From: Demequina sp. NBRC 110052
Lineage (GTDB): Bacteria > Actinomycetota > Actinomycetes > Actinomycetales > Demequinaceae
Reading direction: 5' to 3'
DNA: 64,000 nt
NCBI RefSeq assembly: GCF_002090075.1
Contig: NZ_BBRI01000002.1
Span: 496,001-560,000 of the forward strand
Part shown: positions 1 to 9,726 of the stretch, one piece after another
Numbering within the stretch: position 1 is the stretch's first letter
Layout: the number at the start of each line of letters is the position of its first letter
The notes under the pieces: model-generated
What the model was told of the DNA's origin: nothing
Seen by the model: the letters and a program-made list of their open reading frames with translations, nothing else
The model's database searches: none
Position numbers and translations under genes: made by a program

Positions 1-268
1 ACTGCTCGAAGATGTCCTCGAAGCCGAAGCCCTGAGCCCCGCCCTGCGCCCCGGACGCGGCACGGGGATCCGCACCGCGGTCGAACATCGCGCGCTTCTC
101 GGGATTCGAGAGCACCTCGTAGGCCGCACCGACCTCCTTGAAGCGCTCCTCGCCCTCGGGGCCCGCGACATCGGGGTGCAACTCGCGCGCGAGCTTGCGG
201 TACGCCTTCTTGATGTCCGCGTCGGAGGCATCACGGGAGACGCCGAGGATCTCGTAGTAGTCCTTCAC
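1..268 (-). CDS. dnaJ: DnaJ chaperone, N-terminal part (runs off window)
   Basis: Hsp40 co-chaperone that delivers unfolded clients to DnaK and stimulates its ATPase. Only the first 89 residues are in the window. They form a J domain (residues 1-70) with the invariant HPD tripeptide in ELHPDV, followed by the start of a Gly/Phe-rich linker ([11 protein letters not shown]). The zinc-finger and C-terminal domains lie outside. The GTG start directly follows the hrcA TAA, with a GGTGGAG ribosome-binding site inside the hrcA end, so the two genes are one transcript. The hrcA-dnaJ order is the common actinobacterial arrangement, controlled by HrcA/CIRCE. Confidence 0.95.
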   Translation of the reverse strand, partial: MKDYYEILGVSRDASDADIKKAYRKLARELHPDVAGPEGEERFKEVGAAYEVLSNPEKRAMFDRGADPRAASGAQGGAQGFGFEDIFEQ

Positions 269-1279
269 TTAAGACTCCACCACCTTGGAGAGGTATCGGG
301 CCACCGCTCTCACGGCGGCCATGGTCGAGGGGTAGTCCATGCGGGTGGGGCCGAGCGCGCCCAGGAGCGAGCTCGCGTCCCCCGAGCGGCCGTAGCCAGC
401 CGCGACGATGGAAGTGTGTGCGAGAGCGTCTGTGCGGGTCTCAGCGCCGATGCGCACCGCCACGTCACCGCCGTCGCTCGCCATTTCGTGAAGCAGGCGC
501 ATGAGCACCACCTGCTCCTCGAGCGCGTCGAGCACCGGGCCGATCGCGTCGGCCTCGAGCCCGGCGCCGCGCGCCAGATTGGACGTGCCGGAGAAGACGA
601 CGCGCTGCACGACCCCGCCCTGCGCCGCCTGCGAGACGGTGTCGGCGATGTCCTTCGCCCAGGTCGGCTGTCCCGCACGGGCGGCCCACGCCGCGAGCGC
701 GACCCGCGCCGCATCGGGCATGAGCCCCACTGCGGCGTCATTGAGGGACCTGTTGGCAGCGGCGATCGCGTCGTCCGCAACCTCCTCGCCGAGCATGACC
801 GTGGACTGCTCGACTCGCGCATCGGCGCTGACGACCACGACGAGGACCCTGTCCGCGCCGAGCCGCACGAGTTCCACGCGCTGCACGGCCGCGCCCTGCG
901 ATGACGGGTACTGCACGACCGCCACCTGGCGCGTGAGCTGGCTGAGCAGACGCACCGAGCGCTCGATGACGTCGTTGAGGTCGACTGCATCGGCCAGGAA
1001 CGTCGCGATCGCGCGTTTGTGGCTGTCCTGCATCGCAGCCGAGGCCAGATGGTCGACGAACGAGCGGTAGCCCTTGTCTGTCGGGATGCGTCCCGCCGAG
1101 GTGTGCGGCTGAGCGATCAGCCCCTCATCCTCGAGGATCGCCATGTCGTTGCGGATCGTCGCGGGCGAGACGCCAAGCGCCGTGTGTGCCGCCAAGGCCT
1201 TGGAACCGACCGGCTCCGAGGTCGAGACGTAGCCCTCCACGATCGCGGCGAGCACTGCCCGCCGTCGCTCCTCGCTCAT
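269..1279 (-). CDS. hrcA: Heat-inducible transcription repressor HrcA
   Basis: 336-residue repressor of class I heat-shock genes, the usual family length. The N-terminal winged helix (about residues 1-75) contains the family stretch around EPVGSKAL and SPATIRNDM. The rest is the dimerisation and inserted GAF-like domain. The ATG is preceded by GGGAGGG, and a CIRCE operator lies 12 bases upstream, so the gene represses itself and the dnaJ that follows. HrcA activity normally depends on GroEL availability (family knowledge). Confidence 0.97.
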   Translation of the reverse strand: MSEERRRAVLAAIVEGYVSTSEPVGSKALAAHTALGVSPATIRNDMAILEDEGLIAQPHTSAGRIPTDKGYRSFVDHLASAAMQDSHKRAIATFLADAVDLNDVIERSVRLLSQLTRQVAVVQYPSSQGAAVQRVELVRLGADRVLVVVVSADARVEQSTVMLGEEVADDAIAAANRSLNDAAVGLMPDAARVALAAWAARAGQPTWAKDIADTVSQAAQGGVVQRVVFSGTSNLARGAGLEADAIGPVLDALEEQVVLMRLLHEMASDGGDVAVRIGAETRTDALAHTSIVAAGYGRSGDASSLLGALGPTRMDYPSTMAAVRAVARYLSKVVES

Positions 1280-1291
1280 GAAACCCTCCCG

Positions 1292-1318
1292 CTGGCACTC
1301 ATCGTGTCAGAGTGCCAA
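1292..1318 (-). promoter_or_regulatory. CIRCE operator upstream of hrcA-dnaJ
   Basis: Inverted repeat with 9-base arms and a 9-base spacer. On the minus strand it reads TTGGCACTC-N9-GAGTGCCAG, 8 of 9 arm positions pairing. This matches the CIRCE consensus TTAGCACTC-N9-GAGTGCTAA with the C-for-T change seen in GC-rich genomes. It sits between the hrcA ribosome-binding site and a weak TAGGAT -10-like box (1318-1323), where bound HrcA would block transcription. Confidence 0.92.
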
Positions 1319-1562
1319 TCCTAACCGCTCGCGCAAGAGTCACTTGAGGGCCGTCGCGGCCTCCACGTCCAACGACGGGGCCGGCCTTGCGACTCGCGGG
1401 CGACCCCTCAGGCGCGTCGGCGTGGAGAACCTCCCGCAAACGGCCCGTTCTCGCTACATTGGGGGTGTCGGCAACGCGGCTCAGGGGGGCATTCACGGTC
1501 CGCCTCGCCGCGCGGCCGTCGTACGCATGTCCGTATCTCCAACCATAGAAACGGTGTCCCAC

Positions 1563-1937
1563 ATGTCTGAGACCCCTCCTCCCCCGCCCGCTGCACCGCA
1601 GCCCGCGGCCCCGATGTCGCCCAACGACGAGCGCATGTATGTGACGCTCGCGCACGCCGGCATCATCCTGTTCGGCTTCCTCCCGCCGCTGATCGTGTGG
1701 CTGATCGGCAAGGAGCGCTCCGCGTTCGTCGACCGTGAGGCCAAGGAGGCGCTGAACTTCTCCATCCTGATTTCGATCATCTACGTGGTCTGCACGGTGA
1801 CGTCGTTCCTGATCATCCCGCTGCTGATCATGCTCGCCGCCTGGATCGCGAGCATCGTGTTCTGCATCCAGGGCGCGATGGCCGCGAACAAGGGGCAGGA
1901 CTTCCGCTACCCCTTCAACTGGCGCATCATCAAGTAA
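1563..1937 (+). CDS. DUF4870 membrane protein (first copy)
   Basis: 124-residue protein of the DUF4870/Tic20-like family. A Pro/Ala-rich N-terminal tail (residues 1-20) is followed by the family pattern of a hydrophobic helix, the loop IGKERSAFVDREAKEALNF, and two more helices, ending YPFNWRIIK. The conserved FVD...K.ALNF loop is the main evidence. The ATG at 1563 fits the family N-terminus but has no strong ribosome-binding site; an in-frame ATG at 1527 is an alternative. A paralogue follows 99 bases downstream on the same strand. Biochemical role unknown. Confidence 0.85.
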   Translation: MSETPPPPPAAPQPAAPMSPNDERMYVTLAHAGIILFGFLPPLIVWLIGKERSAFVDREAKEALNFSILISIIYVVCTVTSFLIIPLLIMLAAWIASIVFCIQGAMAANKGQDFRYPFNWRIIK

Positions 1938-2036
1938 CGCCAGGCGGCCTCAGGGTCGACCCCGATCTCAGGTTCAGGGCCCCGCTCCTTCCTCGGAGGG
2001 ATGCGGGGCCCTGGCACGTCGCGGCACGATGGAGCC

Positions 2037-2540
2037 ATGAACGACACCGACTCCTCCGCCACGCCCGGCGAGGCCACGCCCGACGCGCCGCCCGCCGCCT
2101 CCGACTCCGCCCCTGGGGCGCCTCAGCAGCCCGCGCCGGCCCCGCCGACCGCCGGCACCCCCGCGGTGCAGCCGATGCTCGAGACGGAGGCCCGCACCTG
2201 GGCCATGCTCGTGCACCTCATCGCCGCGATCGCCGCGTTCCTGTCGGCCGGTACGCTCTCCTGGCTCGCCCCGCTCGTGATCTGGCTCATCTTCAAGGAC
2301 CGCTCGGCTCTCGTGGACCATCACGGCAAGCAGAACCTCAACCTCCAGCTCACCGTGCTCGTCACGGGAGTCGGTGCCGTGGTGCTCGGCCTGATGCTCT
2401 TCGTCGTCGGCATCATCTTCACCCTGATCATCTGGGGCATCTACTGGCTCTACGCGATGATCATCTCAATCGTCGCCGCAGTGAAGGCGAACAACGGCGA
2501 GTACTACTCGATGCCGCTGATCATCCCGTTCCTGCGCTGA
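2037..2540 (+). CDS. DUF4870 membrane protein (second copy)
   Basis: 167-residue paralogue of the preceding gene. It has a longer acidic, Pro/Ala-rich cytoplasmic tail (residues 1-47), then EARTWAMLVHL, a membrane helix, the conserved loop IFKDRSALVDHHGKQNLN, and further hydrophobic helices, ending MPLIIPFLR. The start is the ATG before NDTDSSATPGE; another in-frame ATG at 2001 would extend the tail by 12 residues. The tandem arrangement suggests local duplication or a hetero-oligomer (inference). No function is established for the family. Confidence 0.85.
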   Translation: MNDTDSSATPGEATPDAPPAASDSAPGAPQQPAPAPPTAGTPAVQPMLETEARTWAMLVHLIAAIAAFLSAGTLSWLAPLVIWLIFKDRSALVDHHGKQNLNLQLTVLVTGVGAVVLGLMLFVVGIIFTLIIWGIYWLYAMIISIVAAVKANNGEYYSMPLIIPFLR

Positions 2541-2547
2541 CCCAGCC

Positions 2548-2622
2548 TTCCGCCGAGTGCCTGCCGGCGGAACCGCTCCGAGGCCCCGGCCGCCGCTCCG
2601 TACCCGGCAGCCGGGGCCTCGG
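2548..2622 (+). terminator. Tandem hairpins between converging DUF4870 and hemW
   Basis: Two hairpins follow the second DUF4870 stop. The first has perfect 8-base arms, TTCCGCCG (2548-2555) and CGGCGGAA (2565-2572). The second has perfect 13-base arms, CCGAGGCCCCGGC (2578-2590) and its complement (2610-2622), with a 19-base loop. Neither is followed by a T run. They lie between convergent genes and probably terminate both strands. Confidence 0.6.
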
Positions 2623-2742
2623 CATGTCTGCGCTGTCGCGGCTCCGGCGAGCGCGCTGCCTCCTGTGAGGACATGGCTGCTCTCACGGCGCCGCCGGGAG
2701 CACTCAGTGCCTCGCGGCACGCACGGTCATGAGGGCCGAGGT

Positions 2743-3939
2743 CTAGGTCAGGTCCCTGATCGCCGCGTCGGCGAGCAGGCGCCCCTTGAGGGTCAGTCTC
2801 AGGGTGCCGCGGATCGCGTCGGCACCCTCGAGGAGCCCCTCCGCGATCAGGCGCGCCACCTCGGCGGGCCTGGGCTCTGGCAGATCCACCACCGGCAGCC
2901 CCGCAGCCAGGCGCAGGCGAAGCATCACGGATTCCAACGCCAGATCGTCGGCGCTCAGCGGCTCGCGCTCGGCCTCCGGGCTCTCCCCCGCGGCGATGCG
3001 GTCGGCGTACGCGCGCGGGTGCTTGACATTCCACCACCGCTCGGCGCCTCGCTCCTCACCGGAAGGCCCGACGCGGGGGCCCAGGTAGCTGTGCGCTCCC
3101 GGCCCGATCCCCCACCAGTCCTGGCTGCGCCAGTACGCGACGTTGTGGCGGCATGCCTGCTGGGGCTCGCGCGCCCAATTCGACACCTCATACCAGGCGT
3201 AGCCCGCCGCAGACAGGCGTGCGTCGGCGAGCTCGTACATGTCTGCCTGAGTGTCCAGGTCGACAGCCTCGATCTCGCCCCTGCGCAGCTGCACGCCCAT
3301 GCGCGTGCCCGGCTCGATCACGAGCGCGTAGGCGCTGATGTGATCGGGCTCGAGCGCGATCGCGGCCGCGAGGCTCGTCTCCCAGTCCGCGAGCGACTCC
3401 CCCGGCGTGCCGTAGATGAGGTCGACGCTCACCGCGAGTCCGGCGTCGCGCGCCCACGCGACTGCGCGGGCGACGTTCTCAGGATCGTGCGTGCGCTCAA
3501 GCGTCGCGAGCACGTGCGGCACCGCTGACTGCATGCCGAAGGACACCCGCGTGAAGCCTGAGCGCGCGAGGGCCGCCAGCGACTCGCGCGAGACGGAGTC
3601 CGGGTTCGCCTCGGTGGTGACCTCCGCGTCGGGCGCGAGGCCCCAGGTGGTGCGGACGCCGTCGAGCAGACGCGCGAGCGCCGCGGCGTCGAGCATCGTG
3701 GGCGTGCCGCCGCCCAGGAACACCGTCTGCGCCGGGCGCTCGTCGCCCGCCATCGCAGTGCGCGCGAGCGCCATCTCGCCGAGCGCGGACTCCACGTAGC
3801 CCTCGCGAGTGGCCCCTCCCACTTCCGATGGCGCGTACGTGTTGAAGTCGCAGTAGCCGCACCGCACACGGCAGAACGGGACGTGGATGTAGACCCCGAA
3901 GTCGCGGTGAAGCGCCTGGGCGGCCACAGCGTCGGGCAT
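2743..3939 (-). CDS. hemW: Radical SAM heme chaperone HemW
   Basis: 398-residue radical-SAM protein of the HemN-like HemW family. The N-terminal YIHVPFCRVRCGYCDF contains the CX3CX2C iron-sulfur motif (an extra Cys follows the usual set, as in the family), followed by FLGGGTPTML, the glycine-rich SAM-binding motif. The ATG (MPDAVAAQ) lies 2 bases from the lepA stop, so the two are co-transcribed. HemW binds heme and is thought to insert it into membrane cytochromes; it is not a coproporphyrinogen oxidase despite older annotations. The lepA-hemW order is conserved across many bacteria. Confidence 0.93.
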   Translation of the reverse strand: MPDAVAAQALHRDFGVYIHVPFCRVRCGYCDFNTYAPSEVGGATREGYVESALGEMALARTAMAGDERPAQTVFLGGGTPTMLDAAALARLLDGVRTTWGLAPDAEVTTEANPDSVSRESLAALARSGFTRVSFGMQSAVPHVLATLERTHDPENVARAVAWARDAGLAVSVDLIYGTPGESLADWETSLAAAIALEPDHISAYALVIEPGTRMGVQLRRGEIEAVDLDTQADMYELADARLSAAGYAWYEVSNWAREPQQACRHNVAYWRSQDWWGIGPGAHSYLGPRVGPSGEERGAERWWNVKHPRAYADRIAAGESPEAEREPLSADDLALESVMLRLRLAAGLPVVDLPEPRPAEVARLIAEGLLEGADAIRGTLRLTLKGRLLADAAIRDLT

Positions 3940-3941
3940 GC

Positions 3942-5792
<1,851 letters not shown>

Positions 5793-5936
5793 GGTGGGGC
5801 GGGATCCTCGTCGGGCGGTGCGGGCAGGAGTACCTATCGTCCCACGTTTCCGCAAGTGTTCATGCGTGGGCGATTCCTGCCGATATCAGTCCTGACGGCC
5901 TCTCCCCCTGGGGCCGCAGTCTGAGGGGACTGACCC

Positions 5937-7727
5937 ATGACCACGGACATGCTGTTCCGGCAGGCGTTCATCGCCTCGCCCATCGGCATGGCGATCCTCG
6001 ACGTCGAGGGCCGCTTCCGAAACGTCAACCCTGCGCTTGCGCGCATGCTCGGTCGCGACGCCTCGGAGCTGCAGGGTCGCTCGATCGCCGACTTCACGCA
6101 CCCGGACGATTCCCCGGCGGCGCTCGGCATGATCGATCGCGTCGCCGGGGGCGCCGTGCCCGACGCTCAGGTCCAGCAGCGCTTCCTCCATCCCACCGGC
6201 GACAACGTGTGGGCGCGCGTCACCGTGTCGCGCTCGCTGTCCGGCACCGACCGCGTGCTGATCGCGCAGATCGAGGACGTCACCGAGACCCACCGCGCCA
6301 AGGACCTGCTGCAGCGCCGCGCGATGTACGACCACCTCACGGGACTCGCGAACCGCCAGCTCCTGAACGACCGGCTTGCGCTCGCGCTCGACAATCACGC
6401 CGGTCGCACGACGACCGTCGCGTGCGTCTTCCTCGACGTGGACCACTTCAAGATCGTCAATGACTCGCTCGGGCACGAGGCGGGCGACACGATGCTCGTC
6501 GAGATCGGGCGGCGCATCCAGAACGCGGTGCGGCCAGGCGACACGGTCGCGCGGCTCGGCGGCGACGAGTTCGTGGTGGTGCTCGAGAACGTGCGCAGCC
6601 GCGCGGCAGCCGAAGGCGTCATCTCACTCATCACCTCAGCCGTGCAGGCTCCCGTGATCGTCGAGGGCCACGAGATCGTCCCGACCGTCTCGGCTGGACT
6701 CGCTCTCGCCGACCCCGACTCGACTGCGGAGACGCTGGTGCGTGCCGCCGACACCGCGATGTTCGCCGCCAAGCAGGCCGGCCGTGCGCGCGTCGAGGCG
6801 TATCACCCGACGATGCACCGGGAGGTCATGTCCAAGCTCTCCGTCGAGGCTGAGCTGCGTACCGCGATCCGCGAGGGCCAGCTCGTCGTGCACTATCAGC
6901 CGGTCGTCGAACTCACCACGCGCCGTGTGGTGGCCTTCGAGGCGCTCGTGCGCTGGCAGCACCCCTCCCGCGGGCTGCTCATGCCGTCGGAGTTCATCGC
7001 GATCTCCGAGGAGGCGAACCTCGTCGTACCGCTCGGCTCGTTCGTGCTGCACGAGGCGTGCAGGTTCCTCGCCTCGCGCCCCGAGTTCGCGGGACGCGTG
7101 TTCGTCAACGTCTCGACCAAGCAGATCGGCGCGGCGGATCTCGCCCGCGTGGTGCGCTCCGCGCTCGCGGAGAGCGGCGTCGAGCCCGCGCGGCTGGGGC
7201 TCGAGATCACCGAGTCCGGAATGCTCATGGCCTCCCACGCCGCAACCTCGGACCTCGAGTCGCTCCAGCAGCTGGGCGTCGACATGATCATCGACGACTT
7301 CGGCACTGGCTATTCGGCCCTGTCGTCCGTCCTGCTCAACCCCGTCGCCGGCCTCAAGCTCGCGCGCGAGTTCACGCTGCGCCTGGGTGATCGCGCGACG
7401 GGAGACCGCATCTCGACTGCGATGGCCACGCTCACGTCCTCACTGCAGATGTACGGCGTGATCGAGGGCATCGAGACCGAGGCCCAGTACGCGATCGCTC
7501 GCCAGCACGGCTGGACGTTCGGCCAGGGCTTCCTCTTCGGACATGCGACTCCCTCCGAGCGGCTTGCATTCGAGCCCGACGGCAGCGTGCGCATCCTGCC
7601 CGAGCACTCCGAGTCCGGCCCCGGGACGGTCCTGCCGGGAACCTTCTCGTCGGAGCGGACGGGCGCTTTCGGCTTCAGCCAGGACCTCGGTGACGACCTC
7701 GACGACGAGCTCGCGCGCCTGCTCTGA
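5937..7727 (+). CDS. PAS-GGDEF-EAL cyclic-di-GMP turnover protein
   Basis: 596-residue soluble protein without membrane segments. A PAS sensor domain (about 1-120) precedes a GGDEF domain (125-290) with intact GGDEF at 208-212 and an RxxD inhibitory site (RPGD, 199-202) five residues upstream. A C-terminal EAL domain (about 300-560) has EALVRW at 335 and retains NVSTKQ, EITES, DDFGTGYS, LKLAR and EGIETE; the usual LKID is LKLA. Both cyclase and phosphodiesterase halves could be active, with PAS as the input. A GAGGGG ribosome-binding site precedes the ATG. It is divergent from lepA, and the next gene starts 27 bases downstream. Confidence 0.93.
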   Translation: MTTDMLFRQAFIASPIGMAILDVEGRFRNVNPALARMLGRDASELQGRSIADFTHPDDSPAALGMIDRVAGGAVPDAQVQQRFLHPTGDNVWARVTVSRSLSGTDRVLIAQIEDVTETHRAKDLLQRRAMYDHLTGLANRQLLNDRLALALDNHAGRTTTVACVFLDVDHFKIVNDSLGHEAGDTMLVEIGRRIQNAVRPGDTVARLGGDEFVVVLENVRSRAAAEGVISLITSAVQAPVIVEGHEIVPTVSAGLALADPDSTAETLVRAADTAMFAAKQAGRARVEAYHPTMHREVMSKLSVEAELRTAIREGQLVVHYQPVVELTTRRVVAFEALVRWQHPSRGLLMPSEFIAISEEANLVVPLGSFVLHEACRFLASRPEFAGRVFVNVSTKQIGAADLARVVRSALAESGVEPARLGLEITESGMLMASHAATSDLESLQQLGVDMIIDDFGTGYSALSSVLLNPVAGLKLAREFTLRLGDRATGDRISTAMATLTSSLQMYGVIEGIETEAQYAIARQHGWTFGQGFLFGHATPSERLAFEPDGSVRILPEHSESGPGTVLPGTFSSERTGAFGFSQDLGDDLDDELARLL

Positions 7728-7754
7728 CGCCCGACGCTGTGGCAGGCTCACCCC

Positions 7755-8288
7755 ATGACCTCCACCGGACGACGCGTGCTGGGCGCGCTCGGGCGCACCG
7801 TGCGGTCCGCCCTGGCATCGACGGCGCGGCGTGCGCGATCGTCCTCCGGCCCTGGGAGTCGCGGGAGAGCGGGTCACCCTGACTACCCCGGTGACTTCAC
7901 GGGCCGACTGCGTCCGCGCTACAGCCCCCATCCGGACGGTGAGCCCGACCCCGGCGAGATCGTGTGGACGTGGGTGCCGTACGAAGAGGACCACGCACAG
8001 GGCAAAGACCGCCCTGTGCTGCTGATCGGGCACGACGGCCCGTGGCTGCTCGCGCTCCAGCTGACGTCGCAGGACCACGACCGTGACGCCGAGCAGGAGG
8101 CGCGGTGGGGGCGGTACTGGATGGACATCGGCACCGGCGCGTGGGACCATCGACGACGTCCGAGCGAGGTCAGGCTGGACCGCGTGATCCGCGTCGATCC
8201 GGACCAGGTGCGTCGCGAGGGTGCGGTGCTCGACCGACGGATCTTCCGGCGCGTCGCGCGTTCGCTCCGCAAGCACCATCGGTGGTAG
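7755..8288 (+). CDS. PemK/MazF-family toxin-like protein
   Basis: 177-residue basic protein. An Arg/Ser-rich N-terminal region (1-45) precedes a PemK/MazF-like barrel with [22 protein letters not shown] and LQLTSQDHD, the strands in which the family places substrate-binding residues. MazF/PemK proteins are sequence-specific RNases in toxin-antitoxin pairs. No small antitoxin gene is visible on either side, so this may be a solitary, domesticated member. This longer form, next to rpsT, appears familiar from actinobacteria (recollection, not checked). The fold call is firm; toxicity is not. Confidence 0.75.
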   Translation: MTSTGRRVLGALGRTVRSALASTARRARSSSGPGSRGRAGHPDYPGDFTGRLRPRYSPHPDGEPDPGEIVWTWVPYEEDHAQGKDRPVLLIGHDGPWLLALQLTSQDHDRDAEQEARWGRYWMDIGTGAWDHRRRPSEVRLDRVIRVDPDQVRREGAVLDRRIFRRVARSLRKHHRW

Positions 8289-8361
8289 AGTAAGAGGCCG
8301 TGCGTGCGCGAGGAGCCGCGCCGCCCCCAGATTTTCAGACCTACTACCCAAGGATTCACCT

Positions 8362-8622
8362 GTGGCCAACATCAAGTCCAAGATCAAGCGCATCGGCACC
8401 AACGAGAAGGCTCGCCTGCGCAACGTCGCCGTGAAGTCGGAGCTCAAGACCAACGTGCGCAAGGTCCGCGAGGCCATCGCCGCGGGCGACAAGGAGAAGG
8501 CTCAGGCCGCTCTGTCGACCGCCTCGGTCAAGCTCGACAAGGCCGTCTCCAAGGGCGTCATCCACAAGAACCAGGCGGCGAACCGCAAGTCGGCTCTCGC
8601 CAAGCAGGTCGCCGCTCTCTAG
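8362..8622 (+). CDS. rpsT: 30S ribosomal protein S20
   Basis: 86-residue, Lys/Ala-rich helical protein beginning with GTG ([11 protein letters not shown]), followed by NEKARLRN and ending [16 protein letters not shown], the full family length and pattern. S20 binds 16S rRNA early in 30S assembly. The rich use of AAG and CTC codons is typical of a highly expressed gene. It is followed by a strong hairpin terminator and faces holA. Confidence 0.98.
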   Translation: MANIKSKIKRIGTNEKARLRNVAVKSELKTNVRKVREAIAAGDKEKAQAALSTASVKLDKAVSKGVIHKNQAANRKSALAKQVAAL

Positions 8623-8639
8623 GGCTTTCCAGCGCCGCT

Positions 8640-8680
8640 CGCGCCCCCGCCGCTCGTCGGCAGGGGCGCGTCGTGCTTTC
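8640..8680 (+). terminator. Rho-independent-like terminator after rpsT
   Basis: Stem of 12 base pairs with one C·A mismatch, arms 8640-8652 and 8658-8670 and a 5-base loop, followed by TCGTGCTTTCT, a short T-rich stretch. It lies 17 bases past the rpsT stop and may also stop holA transcription from the other side. Confidence 0.75.
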
Positions 8681-8732
8681 TGGAGCGTGCGCGCCCATCG
8701 GCTGCAACTTCTGCAGCGCGGGGCCTCGGGCC

Positions 8733-9722
8733 TCAGCCGTCCGCGAGTTGCGAGACGCGCCTGACCGCGCGCTCAAGCGCGAAGTGCGGAGCGCGGGCCG
8801 CGCCCTTGATCTCGGCGTCCGCCGCCGCGACGCACTCGATCGCCTCCGCCAGCGTGTCGGCATTCCAGCGCCGCAACTCCTTGGACGCGCGATCCACCTG
8901 CCACGGCGCGAGGCCGAGCTCGCCGGGGTTCATGCGCCGTCCGCGCGCGGCGCCCACCTTGGCGAGCGTGCGCAGCTTCATGGCGAGCGCTGCGACGAGC
9001 GGCACCGGATCGGTGCCCGTCGACACTGCGTGGCGCACGAGCGAGAGCGCCTCACCTGTCCTCCCCGCGATCGCGGCGTCCGCCACAGCGAAGCCCGTCG
9101 CGTTGACCCGCGAGCCGTAGTACCGGGCCACGTGCTCCTCGGTCAGCGAGCCCTCGACGTCGTCCATCAGCTGCTTGCACGCCGCAGCGAGCTCAGCGAC
9201 GTCCGAGCCGACCGCGTCGACGAGTGCACGCACCGCCCGTGCAGCGATGGGACGCGAGGCACGCACGAACTCCCCCTGCGCGAACTCCACGAGCTCCGCA
9301 TCCTTCTTGATCGCGGCGCACGCGTACTGCGGGACTCCCGCCTTGCGCATGGTGTCGAGAAGCTTCTTGCCACGCACTCCCCCGCCGTGCCGGATCACGA
9401 CCGTGACGTCCGGGTCGGGCGCCTCCACGTAGGCGAGCGCGTCGGCGAGGAACTCGTCGTTCATGCGCTCGGCGCTCTCCACCACCACGAGCGCAGGATC
9501 GTCGAAGAGTGACGGGCTTGCCGCGGCGAGCAATGCGCCCTTGGTGTACGCGCCTGCGTCGAGCACCGTGGTCGACGGCGCCGCACCACCGCGCCTCAGC
9601 CCCGCCGCGATGCGCTCCACCGCACGTGCCGCGAGCAGCTGCTCCGGCCCGCTGACCAGCACCACGGGGGCGGGTGCCGCCGAGTACCACTCGAGGTCTG
9701 GTCGTCGGGTCGCTGTCGCCAT
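8733..9722 (-). CDS. holA: DNA polymerase III subunit delta
   Basis: 329-residue clamp-loader delta subunit. It begins with ATG (MATATRRPDLEW), and the family's VVLVSGPEQLLAARAV lies near the N-terminus; the AAA+-like fold lacks a functional Walker A, as expected for delta. The C-terminal helical collar ends ALERAVRRVSQL. Delta opens the beta clamp during loading. Four bases separate its start from the comEC stop, so comEA-comEC-holA is one operon, a widespread gene order. Confidence 0.93.
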   Translation of the reverse strand: MATATRRPDLEWYSAAPAPVVLVSGPEQLLAARAVERIAAGLRRGGAAPSTTVLDAGAYTKGALLAAASPSLFDDPALVVVESAERMNDEFLADALAYVEAPDPDVTVVIRHGGGVRGKKLLDTMRKAGVPQYACAAIKKDAELVEFAQGEFVRASRPIAARAVRALVDAVGSDVAELAAACKQLMDDVEGSLTEEHVARYYGSRVNATGFAVADAAIAGRTGEALSLVRHAVSTGTDPVPLVAALAMKLRTLAKVGAARGRRMNPGELGLAPWQVDRASKELRRWNADTLAEAIECVAAADAEIKGAARAPHFALERAVRRVSQLADG

Positions 9723-9726
9723 GCGC

